Positions 46,902-57,829 of a stretch of 64,000 bases of DNA are shown here, piece by piece. The position numbers and the translations under genes are program-made. Origin of the DNA: JBBREP01 sp036501845. GTDB lineage: Bacteria; Actinomycetota; Acidimicrobiia; IMCC26256; PALSA-610. The notes below the pieces were generated by a model. That model did not search any database. It was not told the DNA's origin and worked only from the letters and a program-made list of their open reading frames with translations. The stretch lies in contig DASXZO010000040.1 in assembly GCA_036501845.1 (NCBI GenBank), positions 1 through 64,000 of the forward strand. The letters run 5' to 3'. The stretch's first letter is position 1; every line of letters starts with the position of its first letter.

Positions 46902-48833
46902 CTACACGGACGAGACAGTCACCTGCTGCGACGTGGTGCCTTGGACGTTGGAGTCGTCAGTGACGGTGAGTGTCACCGTGTACGTGCCGTCGGCGGCGTA
47001 CGAGTACTGCGGCGAGACGCCACTGGCGGTGCCGCCGTCTCCGAAGTTCCACGCGTAGTTCGTGATCGAACCGCCGTCGGTGTCGGTGGAACCGCTGGCG
47101 TCGAACGTGACCGTGTCGCCGCTGGCGACCCAGTTGAACGACGCAGTCGGCGCCTGGTCGACGGTGACCTTGTGCGACGTGGAGATCGACGCGCCACGCG
47201 CGTTCGTCACTGTGAGCACCACCGTGTAGGTGCCGCGGGTCGTGTATGCGTGGCTGGCCGTGACGCCGCTCGTGGTGTCGACATTGCCGTCACCGAAGTC
47301 CCACGCGTACGTGAGCGCGCTGTCGAGGTTGAGCGACGACGAGCCGTCGACGTTGACGGTGAGGCTGCTGGTCAGCGCCGAGAACGCCGCGGTGGGCGGG
47401 ATGGTCACGAGGCACGCCGAACCCGTCGCGTTCTGGATGGCGTTGAGTGCCGTCACCAACTTGGCCTTCACCGCCGCGTACGCGGGATTGGCATGCTGCG
47501 ACATGAGCTCGTACGGGTCATGCAGGAGGTCGTAGAGCTCCTCCTCCTTGGTGGTGTGCAACACGTACTTCCAGTTCGTGGTGCGCACGCAGCGGTACCC
47601 GGAGTCGTCGATCATCACCGCCCGGTCGAGCCCGAGCTCCGGATGCGCCACGTAGTCGACCAGGGAGCGCCCGTCGAACGTGCGCCCCACCGGGGTGGCA
47701 CCCGCGAGCGCGCAGATCGTCGGCGCGAAGTCGACACCTGAGCACACCGAGTTGATCGTGGTCCCGGCCGGGAATCCTGGCCCCATGATGTACAGCGGCA
47801 CGCGGGCCGATTCCTCGTACACCACACTCTTGCCCCACGGAACGCGGTGTTCGCCCTTCATGAAGCCGTTGTCAGACGTGAAGATCACGACGGTGTTGGC
47901 GATGTCGGAACCGAGCGCCGTGAGCAGTGCGTCGATCGAGTCGTCGGCACCCATGAGCGCGAGCAAGCGTTGGCGCTCGCCGCTGGCGATGCTGTTGATC
48001 CTGCTGGCGGGGAGCAGTGCGAGCTTGCGGATCGCCTTCGGCTTGTCGCTCACGTCGAGCTCGTTGAAGTTTGGCCGCCAGTTGGGCGTGAACGGCTTGA
48101 GCAGCTTGCCGTAGACCGACTCCACCATGCCGCTGCCCTGGTGGTTCGCAGTGTTGCCCATGTAGAAGAACAGCGGCTTCGTCGAGTTCGCGCGCCAGCG
48201 CGCCATCATCGTGCGGGCGCGGTTCGCGTTCTCGACCTCGATGTAGCCCTTGCCGCTTTCGAGGTGGCCGTTGTTGTTGATCTGCCACTTCACATAGTTC
48301 GCGCCAGCTCCCGAACCCGTGGAGCAGTGGCCCTCGAAGTCGTCCCACCCCGGCGGCACAGCGTCGTTGTTCTGGAACGAGTTCAGGAACTTCCCGAGAC
48401 CGGCCGTGTAGTAGCCGGCCGTCTGCAACCACACCGGCAGTTGCGCGGGGCTGTGCAACACCGGGTCGCCGACATTGTTCGCGTTGCTGATGGCGCGGTG
48501 GTTGCGTACGTACTCGCCCGTGATGAAGCTCGCGCGCGAGGGCTGGCACAGCGGGCGCGACGTCATGAAACCGTCGAAGTAGGTGGCCTGGTTGAACAGG
48601 CGCGCCGTGGTCTTCGACATGATCCACGTCTCGTCGAAGCGCTCGTCGTCGGTGCAGATCCACACGATGTTCGGGCCTGCGCCACCACCTGAGCCGCCAC
48701 TCGCGCCGGCGCGCGTCGCCGCGACACCGTCGACGAGCGGTGCCAGCGCCGCGCCCGCGGCAGCCGCGCCGGTCGCCTGCATGAACCTGCGACGCGTCAG
48801 CCGCGGCATGCCACGGCCCCCGCGCGATCCCAT
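46902..48833 (-). CDS. Exported type I sulfatase with two PKD domains
   Basis: The 643-residue protein starts with a Tat signal (TRRRFMQATGAAAAGAALAPL). PNIVWICTDDERFDE is the metal-binding N-terminus and RPLCQPSRASFITG (about residues 93-106) contains C-x-P-S-R, the formylglycine site of active sulfatases. VVIFTSDNGFMKGEH adds the C-terminal metal Asp-Asn, and GEHRVPWGKSVVYEESARVP the catalytic Lys region. Residues about 475-555 and 557-643 are two PKD beta-sandwich domains (YAWDFGDGN..., YAWNFGDGG...). It probably desulfates surface or environmental polysaccharides. ATG 48809 (MPRLTRRRF) is an alternative start. Confidence 0.9.
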   Translation of the reverse strand: MGSRGGRGMPRLTRRRFMQATGAAAAGAALAPLVDGVAATRAGASGGSGGGAGPNIVWICTDDERFDETWIMSKTTARLFNQATYFDGFMTSRPLCQPSRASFITGEYVRNHRAISNANNVGDPVLHSPAQLPVWLQTAGYYTAGLGKFLNSFQNNDAVPPGWDDFEGHCSTGSGAGANYVKWQINNNGHLESGKGYIEVENANRARTMMARWRANSTKPLFFYMGNTANHQGSGMVESVYGKLLKPFTPNWRPNFNELDVSDKPKAIRKLALLPASRINSIASGERQRLLALMGADDSIDALLTALGSDIANTVVIFTSDNGFMKGEHRVPWGKSVVYEESARVPLYIMGPGFPAGTTINSVCSGVDFAPTICALAGATPVGRTFDGRSLVDYVAHPELGLDRAVMIDDSGYRCVRTTNWKYVLHTTKEEELYDLLHDPYELMSQHANPAYAAVKAKLVTALNAIQNATGSACLVTIPPTAAFSALTSSLTVNVDGSSSLNLDSALTYAWDFGDGNVDTTSGVTASHAYTTRGTYTVVLTVTNARGASISTSHKVTVDQAPTASFNWVASGDTVTFDASGSTDTDGGSITNYAWNFGDGGTASGVSPQYSYAADGTYTVTLTVTDDSNVQGTTSQQVTVSSV

Positions 48834-48976
48834 TGCGCCATGATCCGCCCCGTACCTCCGCCCGACGCCAGTCCGCCAACGTCCGACGAGAGTCTGACGG
48901 AGACACCCGCTGGTGTCAAAGAATCTCCACGCCTTTCAGCGTTCGCCACACTCAGGTGCGCACGCCGCACGACAGC

Positions 48977-49816
48977 ATGTACGGCAACGCGGATGGGCTC
49001 TACCCTCTGCGCCCGATGGCAACGGAGGCGGCCCCCGCGGGCGACTACCGCAAGTATGTGGGGCCGCCCGACAACTACGACCTCATGGGCGGCCTGCAGT
49101 TCGCGCTGCTGTTGGCCCTCGGCCTGCGCGAGCAGCACCGTCTCGCCGACGTGGGTTGCGGCTCGCTCCGGGCCGGCCGGTTGTTCATCCCCTATCTCGC
49201 GGCCGGCAACTATTACGGCGTCGAGCCGAACCGCTGGCTGGTCGACGCGGGCATCGCCAAGGAGCTCGGGCCGAGCGCGGTGGAGCTCAAGGCCCCACAT
49301 TTCGCTTGGAACGACGACTTCGACCTCTCAGGCTTCGGCACCCAATTCGACTTCGTGCTCGCGCAGAGCATCTTTTCGCACACCTTCGCCGACCTCACCG
49401 CCCAGGCGTTTCGCAATCTGCGATCGTCGCTGGCGCCGGGCGGGCTGGTCGTGGCTACGTACTACGTGCGCCGCCGCTACGCGCCCGGCCACACACGCAC
49501 GCCCGATTCCGGCCATGGGTTCCTGCACCCCGGCGTGGTGGGTTACCGCTGGCCACAGATCGAGGGGCTGCTCGACGACGCCGGTCTTGCCGGTCATCGC
49601 GTCAACTGGCGTCATCCGCGCCAGGAGTGGTTCGTGGCCGCGCGCAAGGGCGACGAAGCCGTGCTGCGCGACGCAGTGGTCGAGTCATGCCGTTCGCTGC
49701 GCGCGCTCCCGCGCAGCCGTCGAGCGCGCGACGACGTGAACATCACATTGGCCGAGTGGCGCAAGCGTTGGCGCGGGCAGTGGGCGCGGATGTCGAAGGG
49801 GCTCGGCCGCAGCTGA
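48977..49816 (+). CDS. SAM-dependent methyltransferase (VGCGSLRAG type)
   Basis: ATG 48977 gives 279 residues (ATG 49016 is equally possible). LADVGCGSLRAGRLFIPYL is motif I; NYYGVEPNRWLVDAGI, FAWNDDFDLSGFGTQFDFV and LAQSIFSHTFADL match the paralog at 35105-35950, so both belong to one family of glycan-locus methyltransferases. VVATYYVRRRYAPGH follows. The last 70 residues are basic and helical. It is convergent with the UDP-sugar dehydrogenase gene, seven bases apart, and divergent from the sulfatase. Confidence 0.75.
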   Translation: MYGNADGLYPLRPMATEAAPAGDYRKYVGPPDNYDLMGGLQFALLLALGLREQHRLADVGCGSLRAGRLFIPYLAAGNYYGVEPNRWLVDAGIAKELGPSAVELKAPHFAWNDDFDLSGFGTQFDFVLAQSIFSHTFADLTAQAFRNLRSSLAPGGLVVATYYVRRRYAPGHTRTPDSGHGFLHPGVVGYRWPQIEGLLDDAGLAGHRVNWRHPRQEWFVAARKGDEAVLRDAVVESCRSLRALPRSRRARDDVNITLAEWRKRWRGQWARMSKGLGRS

Positions 49817-49823
49817 CGCGGCG

Positions 49824-51122
<1,299 letters not shown>

Positions 51123-51222
51123 ACCGCTCTCCGCCGGGCTGAAACCGCGCCTAACTTTGCCCGCTCGTACCGCACGTCCGAATCATTGCACCGCTTGGTG
51201 TGGTCGCGGGAGAGCACGTTCG

Positions 51223-51735
51223 ATGAGCCGATCGATCCGAGGCATCCGTCATAGCGCGGCAGCGTGCGCATGCGCGCTTGCGATCGCCGCCGGCGCGTGT
51301 TCGAGCAGCAAGACTGCGGCGACCACGACCACCACACCTCCCCCGAGCACCACGACGACGGCAGCGCTTCCGGTGCCTCAACAGATCCTGCAGCTGCATC
51401 AGTATCTCTCGCCCCAAGGCCGAGGCTTCCCGCTGCTCACGTACTTGCACACCACCGCCGCGATCGGCGCGGGCCAGGATCCCGGGAAAGCCGTCTGCCT
51501 GGCCTTGACGCAGAAGCTCGTGAGCCAGCACCTCGACAGTGCCACTGTCCAAGCACTCGTGCGCGGCCTCCCGCCGATCATCCGCAACGATTTCGTGACG
51601 GTGCCGTTCGATCGAACCGCGGCCCTCGACCTGTGCACGCAAGGCAAGGCGATCCCGTCGATTCTCACGACTGGCAATGCCGGCTACACCGGGGTGTTGC
51701 GGCGGCATCTCAAGCAGTACGGCATCAACATCTGA
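51223..51735 (+). CDS. Putative lipoprotein with Thr-rich linker
   Basis: ATG 51223 gives 170 residues. ACALAIAAGACSSS carries a lipobox (AAGAC), followed by a Thr/Pro linker (TTTTTPPPSTTTT) and a helical domain with FPLLTYLHTTAAIGAGQDPG and VCLALTQKL. Two cysteines (KAVCLAL, LDLCTQG) may pair. It should be anchored outside the membrane. Not a recognised family. Confidence 0.65.
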   Translation: MSRSIRGIRHSAAACACALAIAAGACSSSKTAATTTTTPPPSTTTTAALPVPQQILQLHQYLSPQGRGFPLLTYLHTTAAIGAGQDPGKAVCLALTQKLVSQHLDSATVQALVRGLPPIIRNDFVTVPFDRTAALDLCTQGKAIPSILTTGNAGYTGVLRRHLKQYGINI

Positions 51736-51857
51736 GGGCCTCGCCGCCGGGTGCAAATCGCCCAATACACCCCGGGGGCGACGAGGACCGCTTCGACGTA
51801 CACCGCTGTGGGCGTTCGGGCCCGCTACGAGATTGTTTCGCCGCGGTTTCGAAATAC

Positions 51858-52090
51858 TTGACACGCGCCTCAACGCGAGCACAACATGGCGCCGGCTGGA
51901 CCGATCGAAGTCGATCGGATTGGCGGCGGCGGAGGCACTCCAAGGCCGAAAACTTGGGGGGAACTGAAGACCACGGGGCGGCACGCCCACGGTTCGGGCG
52001 CAAGCGAACGGGATCTAGCTCCTCACCAAACATCCATGAGATCGGCTCGCGGCCAGGCCGAACTCGGTACCGACAGAGGAGACACATCAC
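51858..52090 (+). promoter_or_regulatory. Promoter -35 and structured 5' leader of the 52091 gene
   Basis: A consensus TTGACA lies at 51858-51863; at 17-19 bp spacing only weak -10 matches exist (CAACAT, 51883-51888). Downstream are hairpins CCGATCG-AAGT-CGATCGG (51901-51918) and CCAAG...CTTGG (51941-51957), then GGGCGCAAGCGAACGGGATC (about 51996-52015), which loosely recalls part of c-di-GMP-I riboswitches. The remainder of 51736-52090 contains no gene. Confidence 0.35.
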
Positions 52091-53089
52091 GTGAAAATTT
52101 CCAAGTGGCTGGCTGCGGGTTCCGCAGTAGTCGCACTCGGCGGGGCCGGTTTCCTGGCTGTGCCGAACGCGTCGGCCAGCACTCCGACCATCACCGCAGG
52201 CCCGGGGAGCCACGTGCACTGCACGTTCTCGGCCGTGGCGAAGTTGAGCCCCGGTCTGCTGAACGACTGGACGCAGTCCGACCACTCGAACGACACCTCG
52301 GCTCCCAACGCCACACAGAAGGCTGCGATCGCGTCGATCCCCAACACGACGTACGCCGCGAATAGCGGCGCACCCACCGTGGTCCAGACGGCGACCAAGG
52401 GTGCAACGATCAGCTGTTCGGCTTCGACAGTGGTGGACGCAACTAACACGAGCCTGACCGACACCATCACGGGCGGCTCGATCGCGTCGACCGCGAGCAG
52501 CGCGGGCACCGACGAGGCGACGTGCGCCGGTTTGCTGAACCAGACCGGTTCGACGCAGTTCACCACGATCATCAAGTGGACGGGTACGACCGCCAAGATC
52601 AACCCCACCACGGTGACGACGACGCTGCAAGCGCTCGCCGACATCGGCACTGACGGTGTGGGCTTCGAGCTTTCGGCCGACACTCGTTCCAGTGACTCGT
52701 CGGCTCAGAAGTTCGGCTCGATCGCCGGCTCCTTCGCCGGTGGCGTGACCGACACCAAGGCGTACATCGACGGCGTCACGTTGACGTCGATCCTCGCCGG
52801 TCCGGCAACGCTGACCACCGACCCGAGCGACAGCAACGTCGGTCCGATCCCGCCGGGCTTGTGCCAGCCGTCGATCCAGGTGAAGGCCGGTTCGAATGCT
52901 CCTGGTGTGAGCGACTCGGTGGCCATCAAGGTGAAGAAGAACAAGGGCCTGAAGTCGATCACGCTGGCCGACAACAGTGGCCAGGGTGCGGTCTTCGCTC
53001 CGACCCCGGCCAACTCGAACCTCGACCTCTGCGTTGGTCCGCAGACGTCGTGCCCGCGGCCCACTGCACCGGCACCGCCGGCATCGTGA
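52091..53089 (+). CDS. Secreted protein of unknown function
   Basis: GTG 52091 is preceded by AGAGGAGAC eight bases upstream. The 332-residue protein has a Sec signal peptide (AAGSAVVALGGAGFLAVPNA, cut near NASA-S), then about 280 residues of Ser/Thr-rich beta-type sequence. Cysteines occur in VHCTFSAV, ISCSAST, TCAGLL, GLCQPS and LDLCVGPQTSC. The C-terminus is Pro-rich. No catalytic motif is seen; it could be a matrix or cell-wall protein. A strong terminator follows at 53127. Confidence 0.7.
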   Translation: MKISKWLAAGSAVVALGGAGFLAVPNASASTPTITAGPGSHVHCTFSAVAKLSPGLLNDWTQSDHSNDTSAPNATQKAAIASIPNTTYAANSGAPTVVQTATKGATISCSASTVVDATNTSLTDTITGGSIASTASSAGTDEATCAGLLNQTGSTQFTTIIKWTGTTAKINPTTVTTTLQALADIGTDGVGFELSADTRSSDSSAQKFGSIAGSFAGGVTDTKAYIDGVTLTSILAGPATLTTDPSDSNVGPIPPGLCQPSIQVKAGSNAPGVSDSVAIKVKKNKGLKSITLADNSGQGAVFAPTPANSNLDLCVGPQTSCPRPTAPAPPAS

Positions 53090-53126
53090 GCCATTCACTC
53101 CTCGGAGTGATCTGAAGTTTGACGTC

Positions 53127-53156
53127 GGAGCCCGCCCTTCGGGGCGGGCTCCTTCG
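53127..53156 (+). terminator. Rho-independent-type terminator after 52091-53089
   Basis: GGAGCCCGCCC, a TTCG loop and GGGCGGGCTCC form a perfect 11-bp stem followed by TTCG. It lies 38 bp after the stop codon. Confidence 0.9.
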
Positions 53157-53226
53157 CGTTGCGGCGCATTGCATTCCTGAGCACGAGCTCGACGGTGCCG
53201 CCTGAGCTCTCGGTTACGATCACGGG

Positions 53227-55242
53227 GTGGCGGTGAAGCAAGGGACGCGCACACCCTCACGTGCACAGTCTTCCCGCAACGCGTCGCAGAAGGCGTCGTC
53301 GGCAAGGGTCGATCGGCTCCCGCCTCACGATGCGGCCCTGCTCGCACTACGCGATCCATCGCCTCGCGTCGCGCTCGACGGCGCCGACGTCTTGTGGGCC
53401 GCGGGTACCGCGGTGGTCGCGGCGCTCGTGTACCTCACCACGTTCTCGGGCCACGTGGCGCTCGGCGACGCGCCCGAATCGGTCACGGGCGTGCGCTCGC
53501 TCGGCATCCTCCACGCCCCCGGCTACCCCAGCTACGTGCTCGCGGCGCGTCTGTTCGGCGACGTGTTCGCATTCGGTTCCTGGGCCGCGCGCGTCAACGC
53601 GTTCAGCCTCGTGGCGGCGGCGCTCGCCGTGGGTGTGGTCGTGCTCATCGCTCGCGCCTGTGGCGCAAGCCGTGCCGCCGCGGCAATCGGCGCGCTCGCA
53701 TTCGCCACCACCGCCTCGTTCTGGCTCAACGCCGACTTCGCCAAGCACTACCCGCTCACCACATTGTTGGTGGCGCTGCCGATCCTGTTCGTGCTCGTGT
53801 GGCAGCAACGCGGAGGTTGGGGCTGGCTCGCCGCGGCGGGCGTGTCCCTCGGGCTGGCGTGTGGTTCGGGCTGGCAGCTCGCGGCCGTCGTGGCAATCGC
53901 GCTCGCCGTGATGCTGCGAGTCGAACCACCTCGGCCGGGCCGACGCGACCTTGCGTGGTCGATCGGCGGTTTCGTGGTGGTGGCCGCGGCGCTGTGCCTG
54001 TTCGTGGTGGTGCGCGCCGGGCAACACCCCGTCGTCAACTGGGGCGAGGCCACCTCGCCGGGCCGTCTGCTGCGCCTGATCCTGCGGGTCGACTTCGAGG
54101 GCGTGCACTCGGGAAGCGCCGGCGCTGCGGCGCCGTTCTTCGGCCGGCTCGCTGGTCGAGCGGCCAGCCTGGTGCGCGACTTCGGTTGGGTCGCCGCCGC
54201 GCTCGCCGTCGTCGGCATCGCCGCGTGGCGCCACATGCGCCGCGAGGTGCGCGCCCTGTTGTTGGTCGCCGGCCTGTTGAACCTGCTCGCGGTCGCCATC
54301 GATCCCACCCTCGGGCAGGTGAACGGGTTCCTGTCGGTGATCGCCCAGGGCGGCTACATGCTCGTGGCGATGATCGCGGTCGCGGTGCTCACCGCGCTGG
54401 GGATCACGGCCATCAGCGATTACTTCGCCGTGCGCGAGAACGTGCAGCGGCAACGCGGCGGATCGGCGATCCCTGCGTGGCGTTCGGGAACGGCGGTCGT
54501 CGCCGCCGTGTGCGCGATTGCCGTGGTCGTGCCATCGCTCGTGGTGCACTACTCGCACGCGAACCTGCGTGCGCCGGCGTTCGCTGATGCCTACGGCTCG
54601 CGCATCCTCGACGAGCTCCCCCAGCATGCGGTGCTGCTCGTGTGGGGCTCGGAGTATGCGATGCCGATGATCTACCGCCAGGAGCTCGCACATCAACGTC
54701 GCGACGTCACGGTGATTGCGGCCGACAGCATTGTCGACTCGTGGGGGCGAGAGCAGATCGCCCAACAGCTCCACATCGGCCCGATCAAGGGGTCGAGCAA
54801 TGCGACACGAGTGCACAACCTGATCACCGCAGCGAGTCGCGCCCGCCCGGTGTATCTCGACGTGTTCTCGATGAACGCGATGATCAACATCACGGGTTAC
54901 GAAACCCAGGGGCTCGTGGCCAAGGTGGTTCCCGGCGCAGTGGGCCCGCACAAGGTCACCAATGTGAACGCGCTTGCGCAATCACTCGTGGCTTCGGAGC
55001 GCGCCGACCATGTGAATCACCAGACCTGGGATCACACGCCGTTCCAAGTGACGTTCTGGGAACGCGCTCGCGCGCACATCGAACTCGCGAAGGTGTACGC
55101 ACTGCAGAAGAACACTGCAGGAGTAGTGCGCGAGTTGCGTCGCGCCGAAGCCGTATTCCCCGAGGTGCCGAACGTGCCGGCCGCGCTCGACTACATCGTG
55201 AATCAGCACGCAAACCCCTACAACGTCGTCGCCGACTTGTAG
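53227..55242 (+). CDS. DUF2723-family membrane protein (TMEM260-like)
   Basis: GTG 53227 gives 671 residues with about ten membrane segments. The motif GHVALGDAPE followed by LGILHAPGYPSYVLAARLF is the DUF2723 signature (acidic loop D-x-PE, LGI-H-PGYP). Proteins of this family are GT-C-like; the mammalian homologue TMEM260 is an O-mannosyltransferase. A large extracytoplasmic domain follows the last helix (from about residue 440), with VWGSEYAMPMIYRQELAHQR. It may glycosylate exported proteins, for example the RTX or beta-helix proteins, but this is inference. Confidence 0.8.
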   Translation: MAVKQGTRTPSRAQSSRNASQKASSARVDRLPPHDAALLALRDPSPRVALDGADVLWAAGTAVVAALVYLTTFSGHVALGDAPESVTGVRSLGILHAPGYPSYVLAARLFGDVFAFGSWAARVNAFSLVAAALAVGVVVLIARACGASRAAAAIGALAFATTASFWLNADFAKHYPLTTLLVALPILFVLVWQQRGGWGWLAAAGVSLGLACGSGWQLAAVVAIALAVMLRVEPPRPGRRDLAWSIGGFVVVAAALCLFVVVRAGQHPVVNWGEATSPGRLLRLILRVDFEGVHSGSAGAAAPFFGRLAGRAASLVRDFGWVAAALAVVGIAAWRHMRREVRALLLVAGLLNLLAVAIDPTLGQVNGFLSVIAQGGYMLVAMIAVAVLTALGITAISDYFAVRENVQRQRGGSAIPAWRSGTAVVAAVCAIAVVVPSLVVHYSHANLRAPAFADAYGSRILDELPQHAVLLVWGSEYAMPMIYRQELAHQRRDVTVIAADSIVDSWGREQIAQQLHIGPIKGSSNATRVHNLITAASRARPVYLDVFSMNAMINITGYETQGLVAKVVPGAVGPHKVTNVNALAQSLVASERADHVNHQTWDHTPFQVTFWERARAHIELAKVYALQKNTAGVVRELRRAEAVFPEVPNVPAALDYIVNQHANPYNVVADL

Positions 55243-55330
55243 CCCCCCATTCGCGTTCCTGGTGCAACAGCCCCGCCAGAGCAGGTTGTTTGCACCCAGA
55301 AGCGTGTCCAGGTTCACCCGCAATTGCTGA

Positions 55331-55359
55331 TTGACTCCTCAACAGCGCGGGCGTATGTT
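55331..55359 (+). promoter_or_regulatory. Promoter of the first RTX gene
   Basis: TTGACT (-35, 5 of 6) and TATGTT (-10) are separated by exactly 17 bp. The predicted leader is about 60 nt to the ATG at 55427, which has a GGGGGAAG ribosome binding site 7 bases upstream. Confidence 0.7.
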
Positions 55360-55426
55360 CGATCACGGCTGGACGGGCACGGCCTCGATAAGAGGTAGGC
55401 GGATTTCTCGTAGGGGGAAGTGCCCA

Positions 55427-57709
55427 ATGCGTTCTGTTCTCACGCGATTCAGCGCGCTCGCGTCCTCGCTGTTTCTCATCACGTCGATGGTGATTTTGCA
55501 CGGTGTGCCCAGTGCGTCGGCTACATCGACGACCTGCCCGGCGACGACACCCGACGGATTCGCCGGCATCATCGACGGGACCCCGGGCAACGACACGCTC
55601 ACCGCGCCTGACGATCAGAACTGGGTCATTTGCGGCGAGGCCGGCGACGACACGATCACCGGCGGCGGCGGTGACGACCTGATCTACGGCGGCGATGGCG
55701 ACGACGTCATCCACGGCGGGGCGGGGAACGACACCATCGACGACACCCAGGGTGCCAACACGATCTACGGCGACGACGGCGACGACTTCCTCTGTGAATT
55801 GCCGGTGTTCTGTGGGCCGGCGCCAACCACCACCCCGGCGTCAACCCTCGACGGCGGCAACGGCAACGACACCCTCTGGGGCAGCGCCGGCAACGACGTT
55901 CTGAGTGGCGACGCCGGGAACGACAGCATGATGAGCGGGACCGGCAACGACACGGTGACGGGCGGCGACGGCAACGACTCGCTCGGCAACCTCGGCGGGA
56001 CCGACACACTTGACGGCGGTGACGGCGACGACACCATCGGCACCGCCCTCGCCACCTCGCCGATCGTCGGCGGCAATGGAAACGACACGATCATTGTGAG
56101 TGATTCGTCAGTCGTCGCAACGCTGGGCAGCGGCGGAGTCGGATCGGCCACGATGGGAAGCGTGACGATTGAACTCGACGGCTTCGAGAACCTCACCGGT
56201 GGCCCCGGGAACGACACCCTCACGGGCGACAGCGGGAGCAACATCATCAGCGGCGGTGGTGGCAACGACACGATCATCGCGACCGCAGGCGGCGACACCC
56301 TCAACGGTGGCGACGGGAACGACACGTTCAACGAGGGATCGGCAAGCAACGGCGCCGACGCGATCAACGGCGGCGACGGCAACGACACCGTCGACTACTC
56401 CGGCCGCACCACGAGCGTGTGCATCGATATGGACGGGAGCACGCCCAGCGGCGCGACCACTACCGACTGCTCGACTGGAGTCACGGAAGGCGACACCATC
56501 GGCACCGACGTCGAAAACGCGAAGGGCGGATCGGCGAACGACACGATCATCGGTAACGCGAACGCGAACACGATTACGGGTGGCCTCGGCAACGACACGC
56601 TGAGCGGCGGCGACGGCAACGACACCTTCAGCGAAGGCAGCGCCACGAACGGAGCCGACACGATCAGCGGCGGCAATGGTGAAGACAGTGTCGATTACTC
56701 GGGCCGCACGAGTGCCGTGTGTATCGACCTCGACGGAAGCACTTCGAGTGGCCAGACGAGCAACAACTGCGCCTCAGGTGTGAGTGAAGGCGACATCATC
56801 GGCAGCGACGTCGAGGACGCGACCACGGGCAGTGGCGCCGACACGATCATTGGCAACTCGTCCGACAACACCCTCGCCGGCAAGGCCGGTGCCGACAACA
56901 TCACAGGTGGCGCCGGTAACGACACGATCAATGGGGGCTCAGGCAGTGACACGTTGTCCGGCGGGGGCGACCTTGGTGACCTGCTCGACGACTCGGGCCT
57001 GACGTCGGGCGTCAGCATCACCCTCTCACTCAGCCCAACGACGAACGAAGACGTGACCCATACCGACGGGTCCGTCACCGGATTCCAAAACGTGCGTGGC
57101 AGCAGCGGGAGCGACACGCTCACAGGCGACGACGATGCAAACCTGCTCGGCGGCAACAACGGCGACGACACCATCTCTGGCGGCAATGGCGACGACACCA
57201 TCGACGGCGGGGCCGGAAACGACACCATCGACGGTGGTTCTGGCAACGACTCGCTCGCGGGCTCGCAGGGCAACGACACGATCACCGGAGATGACGGTGA
57301 CGACAACGTGCAGCCTGGCGCCGGCACGAACAGCGTCGACGGCGGCACGGGCACCAACACGCTGAATTACGCCTCTATCGCAACGGGAGTCGTTGTGGAC
57401 CTCGCGGCCGGCACCACCACCGGAGGCGCGACCGACACGATCCTCCACGATTCCTTCATTGATGTCATCGGCTCTGGCGGCGACGACACGCTCACCGGCG
57501 ACGCCCAAGACAACGTGATCAACGGTGGAGGCGGCGACGACTTCCTCTACGGCGGTGACGGTAACGACACGCTGAACGGTGGCGACGGCAACGACCAAAT
57601 CACAGGTGAGAACGGCACCGACGTAGGTGCCGGTGGAAACGGTACCGACTCCTGCGATTTCGCAACGACCGAGACGACTACGAGCTGCGAAAGCTCGTGG
57701 ACGCCGTAA
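55427..57709 (+). CDS. Secreted RTX-type calcium-binding repeat protein, copy 1
   Basis: ATG 55427 gives 760 residues: signal peptide (LASSLFLITSMVILHG) and SATSTTCPATTPDGF, then many RTX-type turns (GGxGxDxLx, e.g. GGNGDDTIDGG, GGSGNDSLAGS) along most of the length, separated by short spacers with the motif VDYSGRTTSVCIDMDGS that recurs twice. It ends with CDFATTETTTSCESSWTP. The nonapeptide turns bind Ca2+ and form parallel beta-rolls after export. No hydrolase or toxin domain is visible. A tandem paralog follows. A promoter candidate lies at 55331. Confidence 0.85.
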   Translation: MRSVLTRFSALASSLFLITSMVILHGVPSASATSTTCPATTPDGFAGIIDGTPGNDTLTAPDDQNWVICGEAGDDTITGGGGDDLIYGGDGDDVIHGGAGNDTIDDTQGANTIYGDDGDDFLCELPVFCGPAPTTTPASTLDGGNGNDTLWGSAGNDVLSGDAGNDSMMSGTGNDTVTGGDGNDSLGNLGGTDTLDGGDGDDTIGTALATSPIVGGNGNDTIIVSDSSVVATLGSGGVGSATMGSVTIELDGFENLTGGPGNDTLTGDSGSNIISGGGGNDTIIATAGGDTLNGGDGNDTFNEGSASNGADAINGGDGNDTVDYSGRTTSVCIDMDGSTPSGATTTDCSTGVTEGDTIGTDVENAKGGSANDTIIGNANANTITGGLGNDTLSGGDGNDTFSEGSATNGADTISGGNGEDSVDYSGRTSAVCIDLDGSTSSGQTSNNCASGVSEGDIIGSDVEDATTGSGADTIIGNSSDNTLAGKAGADNITGGAGNDTINGGSGSDTLSGGGDLGDLLDDSGLTSGVSITLSLSPTTNEDVTHTDGSVTGFQNVRGSSGSDTLTGDDDANLLGGNNGDDTISGGNGDDTIDGGAGNDTIDGGSGNDSLAGSQGNDTITGDDGDDNVQPGAGTNSVDGGTGTNTLNYASIATGVVVDLAAGTTTGGATDTILHDSFIDVIGSGGDDTLTGDAQDNVINGGGGDDFLYGGDGNDTLNGGDGNDQITGENGTDVGAGGNGTDSCDFATTETTTSCESSWTP

Positions 57710-57829
57710 CGCAGACGAGAAGTTGAACACCTAGCGCGCGGTTGCGGACCGGCCGTCGTCGCCCGACAACGGCAGGCACGGGCCGCACACAGCCGGGACG
57801 CAAGTCCCTTTCTCACAGGGGTGCTACTC

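Noticed and set aside
51996..52015. Definite c-di-GMP-I riboswitch call
   Set aside because: Only one segment resembles the family; the rest of the three-way junction is not recognisable by eye.
57796..57809. GGGAC-GCAA-GTCCC hairpin as a terminator of the first RTX gene
   Set aside because: The stem is only 5 bp, lies 85 bp after the stop and just before the next gene, and has no T-run; it may be part of the leader of the second RTX gene.
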